A DNA stretch of 64,000 bases from Algoriphagus sp. TR-M9 (GTDB lineage: Bacteria > Bacteroidota > Bacteroidia > Cytophagales > Cyclobacteriaceae), in contig NZ_CP115160.1 in the NCBI RefSeq assembly GCF_027594545.1, positions 4,212,501-4,276,500 of the forward strand, written 5' to 3'. Of this stretch, positions 46,020 to 55,101 are shown in pieces. The notes beneath the pieces are model-generated. The model did not search any database. It had not been told where the DNA came from and was given only the letters and a program-made list of their open reading frames with translations. Both the position numbers and the translations under genes were made by a program. Numbering within the stretch: position 1 is the first letter of the stretch; each line of letters starts with the position of its first letter.

Positions 46020-48179
46020 ATGAACGGCCAACTTTATTTAACTGCTTTATTTTTCTTTTTCCACCTAGGCGTTTCTTCTCAAACGCTGATTACTGGAAAA
46101 ATCCTGGATGAAAAAGGACAGGCGCTACCAGGCGTAAATGTCTTTATCAAAGGAAGCTTTGACGGGACCAGCAGCTCCATAGATGGAAGCTACGAATTCG
46201 AAACCTCGCTTCAGGGAAAACAAACTTTGGTTTTCAAATTTTTAAGTTTTAAAACTCAGGAGCTAGAGCTTAACTGTGAGCAGTCTGAAATCACAGTCCC
46301 TGATATTCAACTGGTCGAACTGATCACAGAAATGAATGCGGTGACCATCTCAGCCGGGGCAATGCAGGCATCCGACGAGAGCAAATCAGTCATCTTAAAA
46401 CCCCTGGATATTGTCACCACACCCAGTGCCATGGGCGATATCATGGGAGCTTTCCAAACCCTGCCCGGCACCAGCACAGTGGGCAATGATGGTCGTTTAT
46501 TTGTACGTGGCGGCGACGCCAGTGAGGTAGGCATTTATATAGACGGAATGAAGGTGGGCAATGCCTATGGTAGTACCGCCGGAAATGTACCTACCAGAAC
46601 CCGCTTCAACCCCAATTTATTCAAAGGAACATTTTTTAGTACCGGTGGATATTCGGCAGAATATGGTCAAGCGCTCTCTTCAGCTTTAGCACTGAACACC
46701 AAAGATCTTTCGATCAGAAATCAAGGTGACTTGAGCCTGATGACAGTGGGAGGAGGCTACTCCCATACCTTGGCCAATGAACGACAAAGCATCACTGCCA
46801 GTGCCAATTACTTTAACCTGGGCCCATACCAGGAACTGATCAAACAAAACCTAGATTTTGAGAAAGCTCCTGAAAGCTGGGATGTGGAGATGGCCGCGCA
46901 AAAGAAAACCGGAAAAAATGGCCTGCTAAAGGTTATGGCCAGAACTGAAGCTGGAGGAATGAAACTTTGGCAACCCCTACCCGGCTCTGAAAATAGAGTT
47001 TTCATTGACCTCAAGAATAATTATACCTATGCACAGGCCAACTGGCGAAGTGCCTTGAAAAATGATTGGATGATTTTCACCGGATTCTCCTATTCCAAAA
47101 ACAAAGACAGAATTACCTATGACAGTCTGAAAGTAGAGCGGGAAAGTGAGCTGCTTCACTTCAAGGCTACCGGAATAAAGGACTTTTCGGACCGGTTTTC
47201 TGCCAAATTCGGGGTGGAACACTTTGTTCATCCTTTCTCAGAAAAACTGGTAAAAGAAAACCAAAGCCGAGCTTTCAATGACCATGAAACCTATCTATTT
47301 ACCGAATGGGACTACTACTTCAACAAGAATTTGGTACTCCGAACAGGCTTAAGAGCAGGTAATAGCGAGGTGTCAGATGAAACCTGGATAGACCCTAGAA
47401 TCTCACTTGCCTACCAACTGGGCGAAAAAGGCCAGCTTTCTGTAGCAGCTGGAAAGTTTCATCAACTTCCGGAGGAAAATTATCGGGTTCTGAACCAGAA
47501 TCTGAAAAACACCGAATCTAATCACTTGATTTTAAATTATTTGTACTCAAAAGAAGGATACACCTTCCGGGCGGAAACTTTCTACAAGACTTATGATCAA
47601 CTAGTTACATTTCAAGGAACAGCACAAAATCCGGAATCGCTCGCCAACATGGGGGCAGGGTATGCCAAAGGAATTGATTTTTTCTTCCGGGACCGCAAGA
47701 CTTTCAAGGAGACTGACTATTGGGTTACCTATAGTTTTGTGGACAGTAAGCGAAGTTTCCATCAATACCAAACTCAGGTCCAGCCTAGCTTTGCCCCACG
47801 GCATAATTTCTCCCTAGTCGTCAAGCATTTTATCTCGCCATTGAAATCTCAAATCGGGGCATCTTTCGCCTATAATGACGGATACACCTATACCGATCCA
47901 AATGTGGATAACTCAAAGATGAATTCGAAAACAAAATATTTCCAAAACCTAAGTATTTCCTGGAGTTACCTGCCAAAACCAAATCTGATCATACACCTGG
48001 CATGCTCCAATGTCCTGGGAAGAGATAACGTATTCGGATATACTTTTAGCCCGAGTACAAATGATCAGGGTGTCTTCGAATCTATCCCTAATGGACAATT
48101 AGCACCCAGATTCTTGTTTCTAGGAGTCTTCCTCACCCTATCAAAAGACAAAACAGCAAATAATTTAAACAACCTTTAA
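46020..48179 (+). CDS. TonB-dependent receptor with carboxypeptidase-like N-domain
   Basis: 719 residues: signal peptide (1-21), a carboxypeptidase-regulatory-like domain (about 23-105, GKILDEKGQALPGVNVFIKG), plug domain (about 110-235; QTLPGTSTVGNDGRLFVRGG) and a relatively short 22-strand barrel ending in FLFLGVFLTL. It is not a SusC-type protein; no SusD follows. The cargo is unknown, possibly a siderophore, peptide or cofactor. It is followed by a TPR protein (11 bases) and, after a terminator, a LytS/LytTR pair that may respond to the same ligand. Confidence 0.9.
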   Translation: MNGQLYLTALFFFFHLGVSSQTLITGKILDEKGQALPGVNVFIKGSFDGTSSSIDGSYEFETSLQGKQTLVFKFLSFKTQELELNCEQSEITVPDIQLVELITEMNAVTISAGAMQASDESKSVILKPLDIVTTPSAMGDIMGAFQTLPGTSTVGNDGRLFVRGGDASEVGIYIDGMKVGNAYGSTAGNVPTRTRFNPNLFKGTFFSTGGYSAEYGQALSSALALNTKDLSIRNQGDLSLMTVGGGYSHTLANERQSITASANYFNLGPYQELIKQNLDFEKAPESWDVEMAAQKKTGKNGLLKVMARTEAGGMKLWQPLPGSENRVFIDLKNNYTYAQANWRSALKNDWMIFTGFSYSKNKDRITYDSLKVERESELLHFKATGIKDFSDRFSAKFGVEHFVHPFSEKLVKENQSRAFNDHETYLFTEWDYYFNKNLVLRTGLRAGNSEVSDETWIDPRISLAYQLGEKGQLSVAAGKFHQLPEENYRVLNQNLKNTESNHLILNYLYSKEGYTFRAETFYKTYDQLVTFQGTAQNPESLANMGAGYAKGIDFFFRDRKTFKETDYWVTYSFVDSKRSFHQYQTQVQPSFAPRHNFSLVVKHFISPLKSQIGASFAYNDGYTYTDPNVDNSKMNSKTKYFQNLSISWSYLPKPNLIIHLACSNVLGRDNVFGYTFSPSTNDQGVFESIPNGQLAPRFLFLGVFLTLSKDKTANNLNNL

Positions 48180-48190
48180 AATCAAAAATC

Positions 48191-48835
48191 ATGAAAAAAA
48201 CTATCCTAACACTCGCAGCTTTCTTGATGTGGATAACTGTAGCATCTGCAAACGACCCAGCTTACGAAGCAGCCATGCAAAAACAAATTAAAGCCATGAA
48301 TTCCATACCAGATTTAGCTACTTCCCAGCAAGTCACCAATGGGTTTTTACGCATAGCAGAGGCAAAAAATGAAGAATGGCTTCCGCTGTATTATGCGGCC
48401 TATAATCAAATCATAGCCGCCTTTCGATTTGAGGTAGATAAGGATCAATACTTTGACCAGGCTATAGAATTGGTGCGAAAAGCTGATGCAATAGCTCCCG
48501 GCAACTCTGAAATCACAGCACTTCATGGATATGCTATTATGGGAAAACTAAGCGTAGATCCTGCTTCCCGTGGGCAGGAAATGAGTCCTCAAGCCATGCA
48601 GCTATTTGGCAAGGCTATCAACCAGGACAGAGATAATCCAAGAGCTGTGACGCTCATGGCGCAGATGGAATTGGGAATGGCGCAATTTTTCGGCTCTGGA
48701 CCTGAGAAAGCCTGCGGGATGGCCAGAATGGCTTTGGAAATATTTGAAAAAGAGGAAGCAAAACTAACTGAATCTTACATTCTCCCTACCTGGGGAAAAT
48801 CTCTGGCAGAAGAGGTCAGTTCTAAATGTAATTAA
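48191..48835 (+). CDS. Secreted TPR-like protein of unknown function
   Basis: 214 residues with a Sec signal (1-20, ending ASAND). The mature part is all-helical with TPR-like pairs (for example YFDQAIELVRKADAIAPGN and AMQLFGKAINQDRDNPRAV). Eleven bases after the TonB receptor stop, so co-transcribed with it. It probably acts as a periplasmic partner of the receptor or a protein-binding scaffold; this is inference. A terminator follows at 48850. Confidence 0.7.
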   Translation: MKKTILTLAAFLMWITVASANDPAYEAAMQKQIKAMNSIPDLATSQQVTNGFLRIAEAKNEEWLPLYYAAYNQIIAAFRFEVDKDQYFDQAIELVRKADAIAPGNSEITALHGYAIMGKLSVDPASRGQEMSPQAMQLFGKAINQDRDNPRAVTLMAQMELGMAQFFGSGPEKACGMARMALEIFEKEEAKLTESYILPTWGKSLAEEVSSKCN

Positions 48836-48849
48836 TCCGAAAAACCTAT

Positions 48850-48898
48850 AAAGAAATCCTTTCTCTACTTTATTAAGCGATAGGATTTCTTTGTTTTT
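48850..48898 (+). terminator. Terminator after the receptor/TPR unit
   Basis: AAAGAAATCCT (48850-48860) and AGGATTTCTTT (48882-48892) are perfect 11-bp arms with a 21-base loop, then GTTTTT. Confidence 0.7.
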
Positions 48899-48913
48899 AA
48901 CTAAATTCCCATC

Positions 48914-49987
48914 ATGACAGTAAAACCTGAAAACAGTACCTATCGGCCAGATAGAGGAATTTGGCACAGAACCTCAAGCTTTATACTGATCAACTTAGGA
49001 ATCGTGATGGTTTTGATGCTGTTCTTTTGTCCCAGGTGTTTTTTGTCCTGGAATGGCCTCAAAGCGCTGTTTCCGGATTTTCTTTTTTCCCTGGCCATCA
49101 CGGTGGCTATGAGCTATGGAGGCAACAAAGTCGAAACCTATTATGACGATAAGATATCCTGGATCCATCATCCAGTAAAGCGCCTATTCTTTACGAGCTT
49201 CACCTATCTGACTTATGCATTTCTGGTATCATTTGTTCTGGTGACCTCCTATGTTCTGATAAAGGGAGATGTTACAATTGACAATTTACCATGGAGAGAC
49301 CTGTTCGACTATGCGCTCATGCCCATGGGCATAGCCTTGGTGTTTATGGCTTTGTTCACCACGCGCTCATGGTTATTAGAATGGAGAAAGTCAGCACTGG
49401 AGGCGGAAATTCTTCGCAATGAAAAACTGGCCAGCCAATACCAATCTCTAAAAGATCAGCTGAACCCACACTTCCTGTTTAATTCGCTGAATGTTCTTTC
49501 AAATTTAGTCTATGAAAGCCCGGACAAATCCGCCGCTTTCATTCAAAAGCTATCGAGGATTTATCGCTACGTTTTGGAAGCCCAAAAGGAAGAATTGATT
49601 GGAGTGGAAAAGGAAGTCAATTTTGCCAAAAACTACCTGGAGCTTCAGAAGATAAGGTTTGAAGACAGTCTTCAGTTTTCCATTGGAATTGAGGATCAAG
49701 AGGGATGGATTCCTCCACTTTCACTTCAGCTGTTATTGGAAAATGCGATAAAACACAATATCATCAGCAATGAAAATCCCTTATTTATCCACATCTATAG
49801 AAATCAGGACGAACTATGGATTAGCAATACTTTTCAGCCGAAATCCAGCCAATCGGAACCGTCCACTGGCATAGGATTACAAAATATAAAAATGAGATAT
49901 CAACTCATTTCCACCAGAAAAATGGAGGTCATCCAGACCGAAGATGAATTCCTTGTCAAACTACCAATCTTAGAGTTATCCACATGA
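48914..49987 (+). CDS. LytS/YehU-type sensor histidine kinase
   Basis: 357 residues: four transmembrane helices in the first about 150 residues (about 18-36, 48-68, 85-110 and 122-145), then the His_kinase domain with H186 in LNPHFLFNSLNVLSNL, and HATPase_c with LLLENAIKHN and STGIGLQNIKMRY. It passes phosphate to the LytTR regulator, whose gene overlaps its end by 4 bp. No extracellular sensor domain is present, so the helices themselves or a partner protein sense the signal. The TonB receptor/TPR unit immediately upstream is the likely partner. Confidence 0.9.
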   Translation: MTVKPENSTYRPDRGIWHRTSSFILINLGIVMVLMLFFCPRCFLSWNGLKALFPDFLFSLAITVAMSYGGNKVETYYDDKISWIHHPVKRLFFTSFTYLTYAFLVSFVLVTSYVLIKGDVTIDNLPWRDLFDYALMPMGIALVFMALFTTRSWLLEWRKSALEAEILRNEKLASQYQSLKDQLNPHFLFNSLNVLSNLVYESPDKSAAFIQKLSRIYRYVLEAQKEELIGVEKEVNFAKNYLELQKIRFEDSLQFSIGIEDQEGWIPPLSLQLLLENAIKHNIISNENPLFIHIYRNQDELWISNTFQPKSSQSEPSTGIGLQNIKMRYQLISTRKMEVIQTEDEFLVKLPILELST

Positions 49988-50736
49988 GGATTTTAATTAT
50001 AGAAGACGAAAAACCTGCATTTAATCTGCTCCTGAAGAAAATCAAGCCGTATTTCCCAACTGCGGAAATTTTTGGAAATTTGGACACTGTTAAAAGTTCG
50101 GTAGCATGGTTACGTGAAAATCCAGTTCCGGATTTGATTTTTTGTGATATTCAATTGGCAGATGGAATCAGTTTTGAAATCTTCGAAAATGTCAGATTAT
50201 CCACACCGATAATTTTTACGACAGCATTTGATCAATATGCAATTAAAGCCTTTCAGGTAAATGCTATTGACTATTTGTTAAAGCCAATTGATCCGGAAGA
50301 TCTACAAAGAGCTGTGGATAAGTTTAAGGCAAAGGAGATTCGTTCCACTATAGAACTGGACATGCTAAAGTCTCTGCTTTCTCCACCCAATAAATCCTAT
50401 AAATCCAGGTTTCTAGTCAGGTTTGGAGAGAAGATTCAAAGCATAGCAATAGCGGAAATCTCTCATTTTTTCAGTGAGGAAAGAGTCACATTTTTGCAGA
50501 CCGTAGCGGGTAAAAAATTTGTGCTGGAAGGGACTTTGGAACAAACAGAATCCCAGTTGAACCCGGATGATTTTTTTAGGATCAACCGCAGGTATCTGGT
50601 CAGTGCCCACGCCATTCAGGAAATCTTCTCATACTCGAATAGTAGACTGAAAGTGACTTTAAAAAATTGTGAAGACCAGGATATTCTGATCAGCAGGGAA
50701 AAAGTATCGGAATTTAAAAGTTGGCTAGATCGCTGA
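49984..50736 (+). CDS. LytTR-family response regulator
   Basis: 250 residues. Receiver domain (about 1-120) with acidic IIEDEK, phosphoacceptor D55 (LIFCDIQLADG) and the AIDYLLKPIDPEDL Lys segment. LytTR DNA-binding domain (about 145-250) with FFRINRRYLVSAHAIQEI. It overlaps the LytS gene as ATGA, so is its cognate regulator. LytTR regulators in Bacteroidota often control envelope or carbohydrate genes; targets here are unknown. It is followed by a weak hairpin (50745-50772) without a T-run. Confidence 0.92.
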   Translation: MRILIIEDEKPAFNLLLKKIKPYFPTAEIFGNLDTVKSSVAWLRENPVPDLIFCDIQLADGISFEIFENVRLSTPIIFTTAFDQYAIKAFQVNAIDYLLKPIDPEDLQRAVDKFKAKEIRSTIELDMLKSLLSPPNKSYKSRFLVRFGEKIQSIAIAEISHFFSEERVTFLQTVAGKKFVLEGTLEQTESQLNPDDFFRINRRYLVSAHAIQEIFSYSNSRLKVTLKNCEDQDILISREKVSEFKSWLDR

Positions 50737-50850
50737 TTTAGATATCCCAAAATTCTAATGTATTTTTTGGGAGGTAAAACAAACGCTACTTAGCCCGGGT
50801 GTTCAGCACTTAGAAATCCCAACTCAGGATGGATAGCAAAATATCGACAA

Positions 50851-52068
50851 ATGAAAGAAACAACTGATTACGAGCGGAAACAGGAAGAACTGACCTGGCT
50901 GGAAAATCTCCAACTCAATAGCTGGGAACCGGAAGTGATTATCTCGGGTATTACACTGGCCTTCTTATTTGTTTTCCCTGCCAAAATCTATGAGTTTTCG
51001 GTCTATTTGATCCAAGAGGTAGGCGTAGGATATCTGCCAAGCTTGTTGATATTGTTTTATCTGACCACTGTGGTTTCTGTTTTCAAGATTTTTTTTGTGG
51101 TGCACCTCTGTCTGAGATTTGTTTGGGCGGGTCTGTTAGGGCTTAGCTACGCATTTCCCGAAGGGGTCATCAATCAGAATCTCTTCAAAATAGCGCAGGG
51201 ATACAATTATCAAAAACCTGCTGATATGGTGTTGAGACTGGAAAAAATCTGCAGCATGACCTTCGCCTATCCCGTTTCCCTGGTGTTGATGTTTCTGATG
51301 CTCACCGTTTATTTTGGCTTTTTGATAGCGATATACATCTGGTTTGATTTAAACTTGCTTACACTTTCCATCATTATCCTGCTGAGTCTAGCTGCATTTT
51401 TCACCTTGGTACTAGGCAGAAAGAAAACCAAACTAAAGATCTGGTACTCTGAAAGTATGTTGAGCTCTATTTCTGCGATTTACCAAAGTAATCTCGGCAA
51501 ATGGCTAGCGGTGGTTTATGCCATCTTGATTTTCGCCTTTTCAGTCCCCATCATAATTTCTGACACGGATGATTTCTCTATGTTTAGCAATGACCGGGGA
51601 TTAATCGAAAAGGAACTGGAGTGGCCTGGAAAGCATCTACACTTCCAGTCCGATCATGTGGCAGGCAGCCGGTTTCCGCGTTCATTTATCCCCAGGGAAG
51701 AACTAGATGACGACTACATGAAGCTGGGAATCGCGCGCTACGAGGGAGACGGCAAGATCATCACCGCACTCAATACAGAATTTATCTCTGCCCTGGACTC
51801 CATGAAGTGGCAGCCAATTCAGGAAACAGCAGACCTGCATAGAGTGTACATCGACGAGCAACTGGTACCGATCGAAACCTGGTCGAAGCATAGGATCGGG
51901 GGGACCAAGCAAAAAATTTATCAGACAGGCATAGACATTTCAAATCTAGCAGAGGGTACCCATACGCTACGAGTAGAAAAACTACTGTTGAAATACGGTT
52001 TTATAGACAATCAGGCCGAGCTGATTACGATAGAACATTGGGATCAGTTTGAATTTATAAAACGGTAA
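50851..52068 (+). CDS. Multi-pass membrane protein of unknown function
   Basis: 405 residues. About five to six transmembrane helices are visible (about residues 30-50, 65-90, 135-165, 170-190 and 220-240), followed by a soluble C-terminal region (about 245-405) with a mixed beta pattern. No family is recognised. The soluble part begins after ILIFAFSVPIIISDTDD and contains SRFPRSFIPREELDDDYMKL. It may be a sensor or transport component; nothing catalytic is seen. It lies between the LytTR regulator (115 bases) and a DUF4221 lipoprotein gene (53 bases), on the same strand. Confidence 0.6.
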   Translation: MKETTDYERKQEELTWLENLQLNSWEPEVIISGITLAFLFVFPAKIYEFSVYLIQEVGVGYLPSLLILFYLTTVVSVFKIFFVVHLCLRFVWAGLLGLSYAFPEGVINQNLFKIAQGYNYQKPADMVLRLEKICSMTFAYPVSLVLMFLMLTVYFGFLIAIYIWFDLNLLTLSIIILLSLAAFFTLVLGRKKTKLKIWYSESMLSSISAIYQSNLGKWLAVVYAILIFAFSVPIIISDTDDFSMFSNDRGLIEKELEWPGKHLHFQSDHVAGSRFPRSFIPREELDDDYMKLGIARYEGDGKIITALNTEFISALDSMKWQPIQETADLHRVYIDEQLVPIETWSKHRIGGTKQKIYQTGIDISNLAEGTHTLRVEKLLLKYGFIDNQAELITIEHWDQFEFIKR

Positions 52069-52121
52069 TTTACGTTTTGTAACGGATTTTTTAAATTTAA
52101 GATATTCTAATCCCAAAAACT

Positions 52122-53237
52122 ATGAGATTCCTAACTCTATTGAGTTTGCTTACCCTTTCTTTTTTCGGTATTTCCTGTTCCAATAACGCAACTAAAGAAG
52201 TACAACTAATCGATTTAAAGGAATTGATTGTTGACACCCTGTATTTGGAAAAGGATACCCTTACCAAGGAATTAGGGACAAATTTCAATTACATTAAAAG
52301 AGGAGGGGAAGAATTTCTGATTACCTCCAGACAGCATAGATTTATCGAGTATAGCTATCCCGAAGGAAAGCTAATGAGAGATCAATTCTATGAGAAAGAA
52401 GGGCCTGATGGAATAGGAAGTTTTTTACCGGTTAGTTTCACTGATGACAGCTCGGTTTGGTTCGTATCCTTTCAGAAGTTAATCCAGGCTGATCAAAAAG
52501 GGAAAGTGTTGGCTCGTTACAACCTTCCTGCGGAGCCAACCGATCGATTCGCAGTCAATTATAATACTTTGGCTGGCACAAAAGCCATGAACGTCGATGG
52601 TAGGATTATGATCCCCGATGTACCTTTTGTGCTGAAAGAGTCTTTACTTAATTATGAAAATTGGCTGCTGAAATTTAACCCCAAGGACAGTTCTATCAAT
52701 TATGTGAAATTCAAATACCCGAGTAAGTACCTGGAATTTTTGGATGACCCGACTTTCGCTACCTACCAAAATGGATATAATAAGGCTGAAGATCTTCATC
52801 TAATTTCCTTCCCTGCGGATGACTCTTTGTTGGTCATTTCACCAAATTCTCAGAAATGGGTTTTTGCGGGAGTGAATGATCAAATGGAATTTTTAGTGGG
52901 TAGAACAGCGCAACAAGGGGAATACACTGCTTTCTTACCAAATGAAAATACTAGCAAATATAGTTGGGTAGATTATGATCCAACTGCGCAGGTATATCTC
53001 CGAGAGGCGATAATAAGGGCAGATAGTAAAGCAAATCGTGAGGAAGGCATACGACCGCTTTCAAAACTTGTGATCCTTGATAGAGATTTTGAAAAAATCG
53101 GAGAAGTGACTTTACCGGATCTTACCCGAGGGTTTTCAACCCCTGACGGATATTACCTATACCTAGGATATCCGCACTCCGAGGATGAGGTAGCATTTGG
53201 GAAACTTGATTTCTCTAAAATAAACCCTAGGAAATAA
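52122..53237 (+). CDS. DUF4221-family lipoprotein (third copy)
   Basis: 371 residues with a lipoprotein signal (Cys19, FFGISC). Predicted six-bladed propeller; the KYSWVDYDPTAQVYLREAIIRA segment matches the DUF4221 pattern seen in the two genes at 34412-36626. It is normal in base composition, unlike the 35517-36626 paralogue. It follows a membrane-protein gene and precedes the rng operon in the opposite direction. Function unknown; envelope-anchored ligand binding is inferred. Confidence 0.72.
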   Translation: MRFLTLLSLLTLSFFGISCSNNATKEVQLIDLKELIVDTLYLEKDTLTKELGTNFNYIKRGGEEFLITSRQHRFIEYSYPEGKLMRDQFYEKEGPDGIGSFLPVSFTDDSSVWFVSFQKLIQADQKGKVLARYNLPAEPTDRFAVNYNTLAGTKAMNVDGRIMIPDVPFVLKESLLNYENWLLKFNPKDSSINYVKFKYPSKYLEFLDDPTFATYQNGYNKAEDLHLISFPADDSLLVISPNSQKWVFAGVNDQMEFLVGRTAQQGEYTAFLPNENTSKYSWVDYDPTAQVYLREAIIRADSKANREEGIRPLSKLVILDRDFEKIGEVTLPDLTRGFSTPDGYYLYLGYPHSEDEVAFGKLDFSKINPRK

Positions 53238-53290
53238 TACTAAGTAACTATTGAAGTGTTGAAGCGGAAAAAACCAGTTTCTAGCCGCGC

Positions 53291-53332
53291 TCTTTGCGCT
53301 TACTTAATGTCCTTCGTGGTTAAAAAAAGTGC
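53291..53332. repeat. Interspersed 'cttcgtggttaaaaa' motif
   Basis: Second copy type of the motif at 11766-11810: TCTTTGCGCTTAC, then TCCTTCGTGG, then TTAAAAAAAGTGC. It lies between convergent genes. Function unknown. Confidence 0.4.
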
Positions 53333-53334
53333 AT

Positions 53335-53366
53335 AAAAAAAGCGAGACTATTCAGTCTCGCTTTTT
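53335..53366 (-). terminator. Terminator overlapping the rng stop codon
   Basis: AGCGAGACT (53341-53349) and AGTCTCGCT (53354-53362) with loop ATTC, T-run on both sides. The upper arm covers the last codons and TAG (53348-53350) of rng, so coding and termination signals overlap. Confidence 0.9.
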
Positions 53367-54919
53367 ACTTGTAGTTCTATTTCTTCTCCAGATTCATCTA
53401 GGAACCTGTATTCCGTCACTGGTAGTGAAGAATCTTTGATCAGTTTAATCCACTTATTATACTTGAAAAACCACTTTACTCTTCGGCTGATAATGCCTGT
53501 AGTGAAGTATGCGTGCAGGTAGGGATGCAGCCCAATTTGGATTTTACTCACATTCTGGATGGTAGCAATATGCTCCAGGTCTTTTTCCAGCTTATCGGCC
53601 ACCAGGATAGAAGCCTGGATTTTGCCCGTTCCGTTACAGGATGGGCAGGTTTCTTTGGTCACAATGTTGACCTCTGGCCTTACTCGCTGTCTAGTGATCT
53701 GCATGAGCCCAAATTTGCTCAGCGGCAAAACAGTATGCTTAGACCTGTCAGACTGAAGCTCATTTTTCATCGCTTCGTAGATGGCTTTCTTGTTATCGGC
53801 CTTCTTCATATCGATGAAGTCTACGACGATGATGCCTCCCATATCCCGGAGGCGCAGCTGTCTGGCAATTTCTTTAGCGGCGACCAAGTTTGTTTTTAAT
53901 GCTGTCGATTCTTGGTCACTTTCCTGATTGGATTTGTTGCCACTGTTCACATCTATGACGTGAAGGGCTTCGGTGTGCTCGATGATCACGTATCCTCCTT
54001 GAGGGAGGCTTACCGTCTGTCCAAACAGGCTTTTGATCTGCTTTTCAATTCCAAAATTTTCAAATAGCTTGGCCTTACCGTTGTAAAGCCTGACAATTTT
54101 TTCTTTTTCAGGAGCGATGTTCCTGATGTAGGATCTGATCTGATCGTAGGTAGATTCTTCTTCTACGGTGATTGCGTCGAATGATTCGTTGAGCAGGTCT
54201 CTCACTAGTGATGAAGCCATACTCATCTCTCCGATTATCTTGTCGCGACTTTTGGCTTTCAGCAATTTGGCCATGCCTTCTTCCCAGTTGGTCAGGAGGT
54301 TGCGAAGGTCTTTATCCAGATCACTCACGGATTGCCCTTCAGCCACTGTCCGGATGATAACACCGAAATTGGCAGGCTTGATTGATTTGATTAGCCTTAA
54401 AAGTCTTTTTCTTTCCTCGTTGCTACGGATCTTCTTGGAGACGTTTACCGAATCCGAGAAGGGTACCAGCACAAGGTATCGACCTGGCAGAGAGAGCTCA
54501 CAGGATAGTCGAGGTCCTTTGGTAGAAATGGGTTCTTTGACGACCTGCACCAATATTTGTTGGTTTTTGGAGAGTGGACCGGATATCTTTCCAATCTTCT
54601 CTATTTCAGGTTCGTTGTCAAACCCCTTCAGGTTATAATTGCCGTAGTTATTGTTGCGCACCATTTTGGTGAACTTCGTCAAGCTGTTGAAATTCGGCCC
54701 GAGGTCCTGGTAATGGAGAAAGGCGTCTTTCTCATACCCTACGTCTATGAATGCTGCATTGAGCCCATTGACGATTTTGCGGACTGTACCCAGGTAAATA
54801 TCCCCCACTTTGAACTGATTGTCCATTCCTTCGGAATGCAACTCAACCAGGCTTTTATCTTGTAAAAGGGCAATTCGACTTCCGTTTTGAGCAGAATCGA
54901 TTAACAATTCCGTACTCAA
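53348..54919 (-). CDS. rng: Ribonuclease E/G
   Basis: 523 residues, the RNase G length. S1-type RNA-binding segment (about 35-115) with VGDIYLGTVRKIVNGLNAAFIDVG, the central RNase-H-like and DNase-like domains, and magnesium-binding Asps in LHVIDVNSG and IIVVDFIDMKK. The zinc link is CPSCNGTG near the C-terminus. It processes rRNA and decays mRNA in the cytoplasm. Last gene of the HU / TPR / small basic protein / rng operon; a terminator overlaps its stop codon. Confidence 0.95.
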   Translation of the reverse strand: MSTELLIDSAQNGSRIALLQDKSLVELHSEGMDNQFKVGDIYLGTVRKIVNGLNAAFIDVGYEKDAFLHYQDLGPNFNSLTKFTKMVRNNNYGNYNLKGFDNEPEIEKIGKISGPLSKNQQILVQVVKEPISTKGPRLSCELSLPGRYLVLVPFSDSVNVSKKIRSNEERKRLLRLIKSIKPANFGVIIRTVAEGQSVSDLDKDLRNLLTNWEEGMAKLLKAKSRDKIIGEMSMASSLVRDLLNESFDAITVEEESTYDQIRSYIRNIAPEKEKIVRLYNGKAKLFENFGIEKQIKSLFGQTVSLPQGGYVIIEHTEALHVIDVNSGNKSNQESDQESTALKTNLVAAKEIARQLRLRDMGGIIVVDFIDMKKADNKKAIYEAMKNELQSDRSKHTVLPLSKFGLMQITRQRVRPEVNIVTKETCPSCNGTGKIQASILVADKLEKDLEHIATIQNVSKIQIGLHPYLHAYFTTGIISRRVKWFFKYNKWIKLIKDSSLPVTEYRFLDESGEEIELQVKSETE

Positions 54920-54981
54920 AATCTCGTCTTATTAAATGATGTAAATGAACGTGTACTCAGGTGACAATAAGAAGAAGTGTA

Positions 54982-55071
54982 TTACTTCTTCTTATGTCTG
55001 TTTTTTCTTAGTCTCTTCTTACGCTTGTGCGTAGCGATCTTATGTCTTTTTCTTTTCTTTCCGCAAGGCAT
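54982..55071 (-). CDS. 29-residue basic ribosomal-subunit-type protein (AURKAIP1/COX24-like)
   Basis: ATG at 55071 to TAA at 54982: 29 residues, starting MPCGKKRKRHKIATHKRKKR and ending RHKKK, with 19 Lys/Arg/His. It matches the small Bacteroidota proteins of the AURKAIP1/COX24 group, related to mitochondrial ribosomal mS38. It probably binds rRNA in the small subunit. It lies 30 bases after the TPR gene and 62 before rng, in the usual Bacteroidota arrangement. Too short for routine gene finders. Confidence 0.85.
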   Translation of the reverse strand: MPCGKKRKRHKIATHKRKKRLRKNRHKKK

Positions 55072-55101
55072 AGTCTTTGGATTTAGTAGTGATACAATAA
55101 T

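Noticed and set aside
50745..50772. Hairpin after the LytTR gene as a terminator
   Set aside because: An 8-bp stem is present but no T-run follows, so it is mentioned only in the gene entry.
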